Assembly: GCF_001908205.1 (NCBI RefSeq)
Contig: NZ_LGHL01000118.1
Span: forward strand, 1-38,222
Reading direction: 5' to 3'
Length of the DNA: 38,222 nt
From: Bradyrhizobium sp. NAS80.1
GTDB taxonomy: Bacteria; Pseudomonadota; Alphaproteobacteria; Rhizobiales; Xanthobacteraceae
The translations under genes were made by a program, and so were the position numbers. Below are positions 6,270 to 13,838 of this stretch, piece by piece. Under the pieces are notes generated by a model. The model made no database searches, had not been told where the DNA came from, and worked only from the letters and a program-made list of their open reading frames with translations. Within the stretch, counting starts at the first letter, position 1; each line of letters opens with the position of its first letter.

Positions 6270-9020
6270 CTAATTCTTGCCGGCACTCTTCTTGGCCGGA
6301 GCCTTGGTGGCGGGCGCCTTGGTGGGCGACGTCTTGGCCGTCGACGCCACGCCTGCGCGCGCCTTGCTGGTTGATTCAGTTTTCGATTTGGCCGCGGCTT
6401 TCTTCGCGGCCGGTTTCTTGACCTTCGGCGCGGCGTCATCGCCATCGGCAGCCTTCTTGGCCTTGGTCGGCTTCTTGGCCGGCTTGGCTGCCTTCTTCGC
6501 CTTGGTCTTGCCGCCACCCTTGGCCGCGCGCTCGTCGATCAGTGCGATCGCCTGCGGCAGCGTGACGGTGTCCTTCTCGAACTCGGCAGGGATGGTTGCG
6601 TTGACGCCGCCAGCGGTGACATAGGCGCCGTAGCGGCCGCTCTTCACGGTGACGGTGCCGAGCGTCGGGTGGTCGCCGAGCGCCTTGCCGGGATCGGCGC
6701 CGAAGCGCCGGCTCGGGCCCTTGGCAACCTTCTCTGCGATCAGCGTCACCGCGCGATTGAGGCCGATGTCGAAGACCTCGTCGCCCGCTTCCAGGCTCGC
6801 ATAGGTCTTCTCGTGCTTCACGAACGGCCCGAAGCGGCCGAGGCCCGCCGTGATCGGCTGACCGGTTTCCGGATGCTTGCCGATCTCGCGCGGCAGCGAC
6901 AACAGTTTCAACGCGAGCTCGAGATCGACATCGCCGGGCGAGGTGCCCTTCGGAATGCCTGCGCGCTTCGGCTTCTCGCCTTCCGCATAATCCTTGGGCT
7001 CGCCGAGCTGGATATAGGGCCCGAAGCGGCCGGCCTTGACCCAGACCTCGAAGCCTGTGTCGGGATCCTGGCCGAGCGAACGGTCGGCGCTGGCTTCACC
7101 ATCGGCGGCGAGCTGACGGGTATAGCGGCACTCAGGATAGTTCGAGCAGCCGACGAAGGCCCCGAACTTGCCGGCCTTCAGGTTGAGGCGGCCGCTGCCG
7201 CAGCTCGGGCACTGCCTGACGTCGCCGCCATCGGCGCGGGGCGGATAGATGTGCGGCCCCAGCATCTCGTCGAGCACGTCGAGCACCTGCGCCACACGCA
7301 GATCCTTGATGTCGTCGACGGCGCCGATGAAGTCGCGCCAGAAATCCTTCAGCACCTGCTGCCAGGAGATCTCGTTGTTGGAGATGCGGTCGAGCTGCTC
7401 TTCCAGACCCGCGGTGAAGTCGTATTCGACGTAGCGGCTGAAGAAGCTTTCGAGGAACGCGATCACGACGCGGCCCTTGTCCTCGCCATGCAGGCGCTTC
7501 TTCTCGAGCTTGACGTAGCCGCGGTCCTTCAGGACCTGGAGGATCGAGGCATAGGTCGAGGGCCGGCCGATGCCGAGCTCTTCCATGCGCTTGACGAGCG
7601 ATGCTTCCGAGAAACGCGGCGGCGGCTCGGTGAAGTGCTGGGTGACGGCGAGCGATTGCCGCTTCAGGGCTTCGCCCGCGCTCATGCCGGGCAGGCGGCG
7701 TGAATCCTCGTCCTCCTCGTCGTCGCGACCTTCCTGGTAGAGGGCGAGGAAGCCGTCGAACTTGACGACCTGACCGGTCGCGCGCAGCTCCAACGTGCGG
7801 CCGCCGGCTTTCGCGGTGATGTCGACGGTGGTGCGCTCGAGCTCGGCGGCTTCCATCTGGCTCGCGATGGTGCGCTTCCAGATCAGCTCGTAGAGCCTCG
7901 CCTGATCGGCATCGAGCTTGCGGCTCATGCTGTCGGGGCGGCGGGACATGTCGGTCGGGCGGATCGCCTCGTGGGCTTCCTGTGCGTTCTTGGCCTTGGC
8001 CTGGTACTGGCGCGGGGCGCCCGGCACGTAGGCGTTGCCGTAGTCCTCGCCGATCACCTTGCGTGCCTGGGTGATCGCCTCGGGGGCGATCTGGACGCCG
8101 TCGGTACGCATATAAGTAATGAGTCCGGTGGTCTCGCCGCCGATGTCGATGCCTTCATAAAGGCGCTGCGCGATCCGCATCGTGTGCGCCGGCGCGAAAC
8201 CGTATTTGCGGCTGGCTTCCTGCTGCAGCGTCGAGGTGGTGAAGGGCGCCTGCGGATTGCGCCGGGCCGGCTTCGCATCGACCGCGGTCACGGCGTAGGC
8301 GGCAGCTTCCAGCGCCTTCTTGAAGTCCTCGGCTTCCGCGCCGTTGCCGATGTCGAGCCGCTGGATCTTCTTGCCGTCGGCGCCGACGAGACGCGCCTCG
8401 AAGGCGTCGCCACGCGGCGTCAGCAGGGTCGCGATCAGCGACCAGTATTCACGCGGTACGAACTTCTCGATCTCGAGCTCGCGGTCGCAGACGAGGCGCA
8501 GCGCCACCGACTGCACACGGCCGGCCGAGCGGGCGCCCGGCAGCTTGCGCCACAGCACGGGAGAGAGTGTGAATCCGACCAGGTAATCCAGTGCGCGGCG
8601 CGCCATATAGGCGTCGACCAGCGCGCCGTCGATCTGGCGCGGATTCTTCATCGCGTCCGAGACAGCCTGCTTGGTGATGGCATTGAACACCACGCGCTCG
8701 ATTTTCTGGTCCTTCAGCGCGCGCTTCTCTTTAAGTACCTCCAGCACGTGCCAGGAGATGGCCTCGCCCTCGCGATCAGGGTCGGTGGCGAGAATCAAGC
8801 GGTCAGCGCCCTTCAGGGACTTGGCAATGTCGTTGAGCCGGCCGGCCGCCTTGGGGTCGACCTCCCAGATCATCTTGAAATTTGCGTCTGGATCGACGGA
8901 ACCGTTCTTCGCGGGCAAGTCGCGGACATGGCCGAACGAGGCCAGAACCTCGTAGGACGAGCCCAAATACTTGTTGATCGTCTTGGCTTTCGCCGGCGAC
9001 TCCACAATGACGATATTCAT
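6270..9020 (-). CDS. topA: DNA topoisomerase I
   Basis: This 916-residue type IA topoisomerase relaxes negative supercoils. It starts MNIVIVESPAKAKTINKYLG, the Toprim domain, with DPDREGEAISWH near residue 80. The nucleophilic tyrosine lies in GLITYMRTDG at about residue 303. One four-cysteine zinc ribbon follows (CPSCG...CSNYPEC, about 595-625). Three cysteine-free repeats come next, each with a G-R-[FY]-G-x-[YF]-[IV] core. The protein ends in a long Lys/Ala/Pro-rich tail of about 80 residues that probably contacts DNA or RNA polymerase. ATG 9020 is set by the conserved N-terminus. It heads the topA-rnr-DUF983-Nudix block. Confidence 0.97.
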   Translation of the reverse strand: MNIVIVESPAKAKTINKYLGSSYEVLASFGHVRDLPAKNGSVDPDANFKMIWEVDPKAAGRLNDIAKSLKGADRLILATDPDREGEAISWHVLEVLKEKRALKDQKIERVVFNAITKQAVSDAMKNPRQIDGALVDAYMARRALDYLVGFTLSPVLWRKLPGARSAGRVQSVALRLVCDRELEIEKFVPREYWSLIATLLTPRGDAFEARLVGADGKKIQRLDIGNGAEAEDFKKALEAAAYAVTAVDAKPARRNPQAPFTTSTLQQEASRKYGFAPAHTMRIAQRLYEGIDIGGETTGLITYMRTDGVQIAPEAITQARKVIGEDYGNAYVPGAPRQYQAKAKNAQEAHEAIRPTDMSRRPDSMSRKLDADQARLYELIWKRTIASQMEAAELERTTVDITAKAGGRTLELRATGQVVKFDGFLALYQEGRDDEEDEDSRRLPGMSAGEALKRQSLAVTQHFTEPPPRFSEASLVKRMEELGIGRPSTYASILQVLKDRGYVKLEKKRLHGEDKGRVVIAFLESFFSRYVEYDFTAGLEEQLDRISNNEISWQQVLKDFWRDFIGAVDDIKDLRVAQVLDVLDEMLGPHIYPPRADGGDVRQCPSCGSGRLNLKAGKFGAFVGCSNYPECRYTRQLAADGEASADRSLGQDPDTGFEVWVKAGRFGPYIQLGEPKDYAEGEKPKRAGIPKGTSPGDVDLELALKLLSLPREIGKHPETGQPITAGLGRFGPFVKHEKTYASLEAGDEVFDIGLNRAVTLIAEKVAKGPSRRFGADPGKALGDHPTLGTVTVKSGRYGAYVTAGGVNATIPAEFEKDTVTLPQAIALIDERAAKGGGKTKAKKAAKPAKKPTKAKKAADGDDAAPKVKKPAAKKAAAKSKTESTSKARAGVASTAKTSPTKAPATKAPAKKSAGKN

Positions 9021-9247
9021 GTAGTTCCAGTAACTTACGGGAAAATCTTGGGCCGATTTCGAAGGGATTCGGGTCGGCCGTTTCGACCCGAACATGGGTG
9101 GTGAGGCCGTCGCTGTCAAATCGAGGGGTGTTGAAAGCCCTCCCGACGGGCAAAGTTTCATATCGAAAAAGTTGTAAAATACCACCTTGGAGTTGCGATC
9201 GCTGTCGGCGTAAAGTTTCCGCGGGGCATGGCTTCGGATGGGGTCGG

Positions 9248-9487
9248 GTGACAAAGCCGGGAAGGAAGCGCGCACGCGCCGCGTCAGGCGTGCAAGCACG
9301 TTTGCGCAGTGAGGAACCAGGGGAGGGCGGCGCGGATGAGGCTGTAGCCTTCATAGCCGAGCAGGTGGCGGCATTGCGCAAGCTCGCCGAGCGCCACAAG
9401 CTCGATGTGCTGCATCATCTCCTGGGCATGACGAAGTTGGAGGCCGACGAGCACCTGAGGCTGCGGAGCAAGCGCAAGCTGTCGTGA
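9248..9487 (+). CDS. Small conserved hypothetical protein
   Basis: This is a soluble, charged protein of about 79 residues. Its C-terminal 50 residues (DEAVAFIAEQVAALRKLAE through EADEHLRLRSKRKLS) look well formed: two amphipathic helices rich in Leu, Ala, Glu and Arg. I recall similar short proteins in Bradyrhizobium next to topA, but no function. The start is uncertain. GTG 9248 gives the first reasonable start, while GTG 9290 or TTG 9302 would give a 60-odd-residue protein. None has a strong ribosome binding site. It is divergent from topA, with 227 nt between them that contain an AT-rich stretch (about 9155-9185) likely to hold promoters. Confidence 0.55.
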   Translation: MTKPGRKRARAASGVQARLRSEEPGEGGADEAVAFIAEQVAALRKLAERHKLDVLHHLLGMTKLEADEHLRLRSKRKLS

Positions 9488-9532
9488 GGGGCGCGGGGAC
9501 GGGGATGCAGTTGCGCGCAGAAGCGCCAGTCC

Positions 9533-9668
9533 CGTGCCCCGGACGCAGCGCAGCGCTTCTTCAGCGGTGCGCTGCAGAGCCGGGGCCCATGCTGCAGTTG
9601 TTGCCCTGGCCTCCTGGGTCCCGACTCTGCGCAGCAACGCTCGCGCGTTGCAGCGCGTCCGGGACACG
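9533..9668. repeat. Dispersed imperfect palindrome of the CGTGCCCCGGACGC type
   Basis: About 136 bp begins CGTGCCCCGGACGCAGCGCAGC and ends GCAGCGCGTCCGGGACACG (9650-9668), which are near complements. The inner part also pairs (GAGCCGGGGCCCA near 9577 with TGGGTCCCGACTC near 9615). It fills most of the gap between the small gene ending at 9487 and the HxlR gene ending at 9724, two convergent genes. I recognise the wording as a Bradyrhizobium-type intergenic repeat. It is different from the GTCATTCCGGGG family in this window. Confidence 0.7.
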
Positions 9669-9723
9669 AGAGCGGCGAATGCCGTTGCCACACTCCGTCA
9701 TTGCGTTGCGGCGGCACCCGGTA

Positions 9724-10191
9724 CTATCCGGCCGATCGGCGCCGTGCCGGCCGCGGCTTCAACGTGGTCTCCGCGGGGGTGAGCAGGCGACCGTCCTCCG
9801 CGCGGAGCTCGAGCTTCTTTACGGGACGGCCCTTGTCGCGATCGACCAGGATGGTCGCGATCTCCTCGGGCCGGTCGTCGAACTCCTCGCTCCATTGCCG
9901 GAGTGCCACCAGGACCGGGAAGACGCCGCGGCCCTTCGGTGTCAGCACATATTCTTGATAGGCGCTGCCGTCGGAGGCAGGGGCCGTCGTCAGAATGCCG
10001 TGGTCCACCATCGCGCGCAGTCGCACGGACAGAATGTTCTTCGCCATGCCCAGATTGCTCTGAAATTCGCCGAAGCGGCGTACGCCGAACAGCGCCTCGC
10101 GGATGATCAGGAGCGACCACCAGTCGCCGATCGCCTCCAGCGACCGTGCGATCGGGCAGGCATCCCCCTCAAAGCTCGTTCGTTTCACCAT
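9724..10191 (-). CDS. HxlR-family transcriptional regulator
   Basis: This 155-residue winged-helix regulator of the HxlR family carries the typical CPIARSLEAIGDWWSLLI at residues 12-29. The DNA-binding helices follow (FGEFQSNLGMAKNILSVRL), then a C-terminal extension of about 50 residues beyond the core. Cys12 sits where many HxlR proteins carry a redox- or aldehyde-sensing cysteine. ATG 10191 is chosen because the family motif starts right after it. The gene is divergent from the SDR gene at 10314, and the gap holds a perfect 18-bp inverted repeat. The regulator therefore probably controls both itself and the SDR. Confidence 0.92.
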   Translation of the reverse strand: MVKRTSFEGDACPIARSLEAIGDWWSLLIIREALFGVRRFGEFQSNLGMAKNILSVRLRAMVDHGILTTAPASDGSAYQEYVLTPKGRGVFPVLVALRQWSEEFDDRPEEIATILVDRDKGRPVKKLELRAEDGRLLTPAETTLKPRPARRRSAG

Positions 10192-10243
10192 CGTCTTTGG
10201 TCCCACAGCGTCCGCCAGGTTTCGGCGTCGATCACGCACTTGT

Positions 10244-10302
10244 GTGGTTGCATCATAAAACCATGCGCCCTAGATGGCAACTTAGTTTTATGATGCAACC
10301 AC
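10244..10302. promoter_or_regulatory. Perfect 18-bp inverted repeat between HxlR and SDR genes, probable double operator
   Basis: GTGGTTGCATCATAAAAC (10244-10261) and its exact reverse complement (10285-10302) are separated by 23 bp. The arms start 41 bp apart, about four helical turns, so two regulator dimers would sit on the same face. Each arm contains TTGCAT. For the SDR, TTGCAT (10248-10253) is followed after 17 bp by TAGATG (10271-10276), a possible -35/-10 pair. The opposite strand has a mirrored TTGCAT for the regulator gene. Binding would thus cover both promoters. Function is inferred from position and symmetry. Confidence 0.8.
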
Positions 10303-10313
10303 TGGAGGCGAGC

Positions 10314-11087
10314 GTGAGACTGAAGAACAAAACGGCCCTGATCACCGGCGGCAACAGCGGCATTGGGCTGGCGACGGCGAAACTGTTCGTGGCCGAGGGT
10401 GCCAGGGTGATCATCACCGGGCGCAACAAGGAGACGCTGGAGGCCGCAGCGAAGGAACTTGGACCGAACGCGTTGGCGGTCGCTGCCGATGCGACCGACG
10501 TCGCCGCGACGGAAGCTGCGATCAAGAAGGGGGCTGAAAAGTTCGGCAAGCTCGACATCGTATTCGCCAATGCCGGCATTCCCGGCAGCACGCCGCTCGG
10601 TTCAGCGACGCTGGATGTCTTCGAGAAGGTCATCAGCACCAACCTGACCGGCGTGTTCTTCACCGTTCAGTCGGCGCTACCTTATCTCAACGACAACGCC
10701 TCGATCATTCTCAACGGCTCGGTGATCTCGGTGCTTGGCATTCCCGGCTACTCGGCCTACGGCGCCGCAAAGGCCGGCGTACGGGCGATGGCGCGGATCA
10801 TGGCATCGGAGCTGTCGCCGCGCGGCATCCGCGTGAACGTGGTCGCGCCCGGTGCGATCCGCACGCCGATCTGGGGCGCCGCGATCGCAACCCCCGAGGC
10901 CGAGAAGGTATTCGAGAAGCGGATTGCGCTGTCGACGCCGCTCGGACGTATTGGTGAACCGGATCACATCTCGAAGACGGTGCTGTTCCTCGCGTCAGAT
11001 GATTCTGCGCACATTCAGGGCCAGGAGATATTCGTCGATGGCGGCGCAGTTGCGTCTCCGAGCGGCGCGCCGATCTATCGAGGCTGA
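10314..11087 (+). CDS. SDR-family NAD(P)-dependent oxidoreductase
   Basis: This 257-residue classical short-chain dehydrogenase/reductase has TGGNSGIG at residues 11-18, the dinucleotide-binding loop. NAG lies in VFANAGIPG, and the catalytic pair is in YGAAK, Tyr149 and Lys153. An Arg in place of an acidic residue after beta-strand 2 (ITGRNK) suggests a preference for NADP(H). The start is GTG 10314, preceded by GGAGG with 5 nt spacing. Upstream in-frame ATGs fall inside the inverted repeat and lack such a site. Divergence from an HxlR regulator suggests induction by a reactive compound such as an aldehyde or quinone. The substrate is unknown. Confidence 0.93.
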   Translation: MRLKNKTALITGGNSGIGLATAKLFVAEGARVIITGRNKETLEAAAKELGPNALAVAADATDVAATEAAIKKGAEKFGKLDIVFANAGIPGSTPLGSATLDVFEKVISTNLTGVFFTVQSALPYLNDNASIILNGSVISVLGIPGYSAYGAAKAGVRAMARIMASELSPRGIRVNVVAPGAIRTPIWGAAIATPEAEKVFEKRIALSTPLGRIGEPDHISKTVLFLASDDSAHIQGQEIFVDGGAVASPSGAPIYRG

Positions 11088-11105
11088 TCAAGTGAAGTGA
11101 GAATT

Positions 11106-11148
11106 GGACCGGACATCGCAGCGGCAAGCGGTTGCGCTGTCCGGTTCC
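11106..11148 (+). terminator. Hairpin after the SDR gene, possible terminator
   Basis: GGACCGGACA (11106-11115) pairs with TGTCCGGTTCC (11138-11148) with one bulged base, around a 22-nt loop. It lies 19 nt past the SDR stop. No T-run follows, so it is at best a weak intrinsic terminator or a stabilising 3' hairpin. Confidence 0.4.
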
Positions 11149-11263
11149 TACGTCTTGCGAGCTGTATTTTCTGAACGTTGCGTGACGTGTTGAACCTTCG
11201 CGCGAGGTGCAAAGACATTTCTACAGGCAGGGGGCCAAAAGACTCATTTTAATGGAGTCAATT

Positions 11264-11446
11264 ATGCCGAAAGCAGCCCGCATTTTTTCGCAGATTTCAG
11301 CACCGCGTATTTACACCGAACGTTCCAGCATTCCCGCCAAGCGCTCTGATACGTCCGAGTTGATCGGGGTGGCTCTTTTCTCCGGAATCGGCCTGTTCAT
11401 CTCGCTGGTGGCCGTCATCCTGGGCGTTCAGGGCGCCTGGTTTTAG
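11264..11446 (+). CDS. Small single-span membrane protein
   Basis: This 60-residue protein has a basic N-terminal half (MPKAARIFSQISAPRIYTER) and one hydrophobic helix near the C-terminus (ELIGVALFSGIGLFISLVAV). It should be an inner-membrane protein with a cytoplasmic N-tail. The start at ATG 11264 is supported by GGAG seven nt upstream. I do not recognise the family. A strong hairpin follows the stop codon, and the gene appears to be its own transcript, convergent with azoR. Confidence 0.65.
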   Translation: MPKAARIFSQISAPRIYTERSSIPAKRSDTSELIGVALFSGIGLFISLVAVILGVQGAWF

Positions 11447-11460
11447 CTCCGCCGATCTGT

Positions 11461-11489
11461 CAGCCGCCGCCGGAATCCGGCAGCGGCTG
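11461..11489. terminator. Strong hairpin between convergent genes
   Basis: CAGCCGCCGCCGGA (11461-11474) pairs with TCCGGCAGCGGCTG (11476-11489) with one mismatch and almost no loop. It sits between the stop of the small membrane protein (11446) and the stop of azoR (11505), and could act on either strand. T-runs are lacking on both sides. Confidence 0.5.
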
Positions 11490-11504
11490 TTGTCCGCGTG
11501 AGCT

Positions 11505-12114
11505 CTACGCTGCACGCAAGCTGGTGGCGGCCTGAAGTGCGCCCGCCAGCGCTTTCTCGCGATGCTCAGGGCCAACCTGGATGCCGTCAGCGATGATGAA
11601 TTCAGGACTCGTGATGCCGATGAAAGCGAACACCCCGCGCAAATAAGTTTCGAGGTGCTCCATGGACGCGGCCGGCGTGCCCGCGCCGTAATAGCCGCCG
11701 CGCGAGATCGCAACGATCACCCGCTTGTTGCCGGCAAGACCCTGCGGTCCGTTCGCGTCGTATTTGAACGTCTTCCCCGCCACGAGGATGCGGTCGATCC
11801 AGGCCTTGAGCTGGCTCGGGATGGTGAAGTTGTACATGGGCGCTCCGATCACGACGACGTCGGCATCGAGGAACTCGTTCAGCACGGCCGCGCTTGCCGT
11901 AAGGTCGGGTCCGAGTTCCGCCGGCGCGGGTGCGCCCTGGGCCGCCGCGAGGTGCGAGCCGGAGAGGTGAGCGAGCGGGGGTCTGTGTCAGGTCGCGATA
12001 GACAATGTCGAGCGACGGCGTCGCCTGCCGCAGCCGGTCGACGATTGCGGCGGAAACCTGCCGGCTGACGGAGTGGGGGCCGAGCACGCTGGAGTCGATA
12101 TGGAGGAGTTTCAT
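11505..12114 (-). pseudogene. azoR: FMN-dependent NADH-azoreductase, frameshifted
   Basis: An AzoR/AcpD-type flavodoxin-like quinone/azo reductase is split over two frames. From ATG 12114 the protein begins MKLLHIDSSVLGPHSVSRQ and reads through DLTQTP. The family sequence then continues in another frame (LAHLSGSHLAAAQGAPAP, then APMYNFTIPSQLKAWIDRI and SRGGYYG) to the stop at 11505. The break lies at a run of five G on the plus strand (11977-11981). Removing one base restores a 202-residue protein, the normal AzoR length. This could be a real recent mutation or a base-calling error in a homopolymer. The divergent HxlR gene at 12198 is the usual partner of such enzymes. Confidence 0.85.
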
Positions 12115-12197
12115 TGGGGTCACCCATGGTATAGATTTGTAATCCGCACTACATGAGTGACTGCCAAATTCCCCGCAAGAACGCACTTTTTTGAGCC

Positions 12198-12608
12198 ATG
12201 GGCACATTATTGAAACCGAAACACACCGATTTGCCTGCACCGCGAATGCCTGACCCTGATCATGCCGACTGCCGCGGCGTGGCCTCCGTGCTGTCCCGCG
12301 TCGGCGACAAATGGAGCGTGTTCGTCATCATGATGCTGAGCGACGGCCCCAAGCGCTTCAACGAGCTGAAGCGCATGATCAACGGCATCTCGCAGCGGAT
12401 GCTGACGCTGACGCTGCGCGGGCTGGAGCGCGACGGCCTCGTCACGCGCACGATCTTCCCGACCATTCCGCCGCGCGTGGATTACGAGCTGACCGATCTC
12501 GGCCGCGGACTGCAGGAGCCGGTGAAGGCGCTCGGAGAGTGGGCGATCGAACACCTCGAGCAGATTGCATCGGCACGTATCCGCTTCGACGAGCGCAACG
12601 ATAGCTAG
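12198..12608 (+). CDS. HxlR-family transcriptional regulator, probable azoR regulator
   Basis: This 136-residue HxlR protein has a winged-helix core from about residue 25: CRGVASVLSRVGDKWSVFVI, then RFNELKRMINGISQRMLTLT and RTIFPTIPPRVDYELTDLG. Cys25 corresponds to the redox-sensing cysteine of YodB/HypR-type members, which control azoreductases in other bacteria. It is divergent from azoR with 83 nt between the start codons. A short inverted motif there (CACT-acatg-AGTG near 12149) is a weak operator candidate. GAG four nt upstream of the ATG is a modest ribosome binding site. Its stop codon shares the palindrome CTAG with the convergent dprA stop. Confidence 0.92.
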   Translation: MGTLLKPKHTDLPAPRMPDPDHADCRGVASVLSRVGDKWSVFVIMMLSDGPKRFNELKRMINGISQRMLTLTLRGLERDGLVTRTIFPTIPPRVDYELTDLGRGLQEPVKALGEWAIEHLEQIASARIRFDERNDS

Positions 12609-13723
12609 AGCAGCGACACCAATCCGCCGCCGTGGCGTTCGAGCCGGCCGGCGAGCTCGAGCTCCAGCAGCACAGTACGCACGATCGCGGGCGAGGCGCC
12701 GGACATCCGCACAAGATCGTCGATCGAGATTGGCGCGGGGCCGAGCAGGCCGCTGATCTGGTCGCGATCGTGCGTTTGCGGATCGCTCTCGAACGGTTCA
12801 CTGTCCGGCTCGCTCGCCGGATGCATCAGCGGCCGCTCCATGATCGGCTGGACCGCGTTGATGATGTCGGCGGCTTCGGTGACGAGCGTTGCGCCCTGCT
12901 TGATCAGATCGTTGGTGCCGGCGGCGCGCGGATCGAGCGGCGAGCCGGGGACCGCGAACACCTCGCGGCCCTGTTCGGCCGCCATGCGCGCGGTGATCAG
13001 CGAGCCCGAGCGGTGCGCCGCCTCCACCACGACCACGCCGAGTGCGGCGCCCGAGATCAGCCGGTTGCGGCGGGGGAAGTCGCGAGCGCGCGGCTCGTGG
13101 CCGAGCGGCATCTCGGAGATCGCAGCACCCTCGTGATCGAGGATCGATGCCAGCAGATCACCATGCTCGGGCGGATAGATGCAATCATGGCCGCCGGCGA
13201 GCACGGCGATCGTGCCGCCTTCAACGCTCGCGCGGTGCGCGGCCTGGTCGACGCCGCGCGCCAGCCCCGAGATGACGATGAAGCCGGCTTCGCCCAGTTC
13301 GCGCGCGAGCTGTCCGGCGAATTTCAGCCCGGCGCCGGAGGCATTGCGCGAGCCGACGATCGCGATCATGGGCCGCATCAAGGTCGCGTTGTCTCCGCGT
13401 ATCGCGAGCAGCGGCGGCGCATCGTCGAGCGTCGCAAGCCGCGCCGGATAGCCATCCTCTCCGGGCGCGATCCAGGCGATGCCGAATTTGCGGCTCGCGG
13501 CGAGTTCGGCCCTCGCCTCATCCGCGCTGCAGATGCGCCCCGACCGAGCCGCGCCGCCGCGGCGCGCCAGATCGGGCAGGCGCTCCAGCGCGGCGCGTGC
13601 GGTGCCGAAATGATCGACCAGCGAGCGGAAAGTGCGCGGCCCGACATTGTCGGACCGGATCAGCCGCAGGCGGTCGATCCGCTCAGCCTCTGTCAGCTCC
13701 ACGCTTGAATTGATGGCGTCCAC
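12605..13723 (-). CDS. dprA: DNA-processing protein DprA
   Basis: This 372-residue DprA/Smf protein binds single-stranded DNA and loads RecA during natural transformation. An N-terminal SAM-like helical region (about 1-70) precedes the Rossmann-fold DprA domain. Visible marks there are VGSRNASGAG, VISGLARGVDQAAHRASV near residues 155-175 and PRRNRLISG near 220. A C-terminal winged-helix domain lies at about 310-372. The start is GTG 13723, with AAGGAG six nt upstream. Its usual neighbours plsY and topA lie on either side but are separated from it here by inserted genes. The TAG stop overlaps the opposing HxlR stop within CTAG. Confidence 0.95.
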   Translation of the reverse strand: MDAINSSVELTEAERIDRLRLIRSDNVGPRTFRSLVDHFGTARAALERLPDLARRGGAARSGRICSADEARAELAASRKFGIAWIAPGEDGYPARLATLDDAPPLLAIRGDNATLMRPMIAIVGSRNASGAGLKFAGQLARELGEAGFIVISGLARGVDQAAHRASVEGGTIAVLAGGHDCIYPPEHGDLLASILDHEGAAISEMPLGHEPRARDFPRRNRLISGAALGVVVVEAAHRSGSLITARMAAEQGREVFAVPGSPLDPRAAGTNDLIKQGATLVTEAADIINAVQPIMERPLMHPASEPDSEPFESDPQTHDRDQISGLLGPAPISIDDLVRMSGASPAIVRTVLLELELAGRLERHGGGLVSLL

Positions 13724-13838
13724 GGGGTCTCCTTGCAGGGACAGCATGGAACAACCTGAGGGCGTGGGCAACAGCTCCGTGTGCTTGCACGACCTCGTCG
13801 CGATGCTAAAAGCGATGCCAATAAGAAGGGTTTTGCCA

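Noticed and set aside
6669..9104. Two long plus-strand open frames (344 and 377 codons) opposite topA
   Set aside because: Antisense shadows of topoisomerase I, which is unambiguous on the minus strand.
9284..9717. Minus- and plus-strand frames over the CGTGCCCCGGACGC repeat
   Set aside because: Produced by the repeat's GC-rich palindrome; no family features.
10021..10302. TTG/ATG codons upstream of 10314 as the SDR start
   Set aside because: They lie inside the inverted repeat or the regulator gene and lack a ribosome binding site; GTG 10314 has GGAGG at the right distance.
12632..13708. A 358-codon plus-strand open frame opposite dprA
   Set aside because: Antisense shadow of DprA. The translation is His/Arg/Asp-rich and featureless.
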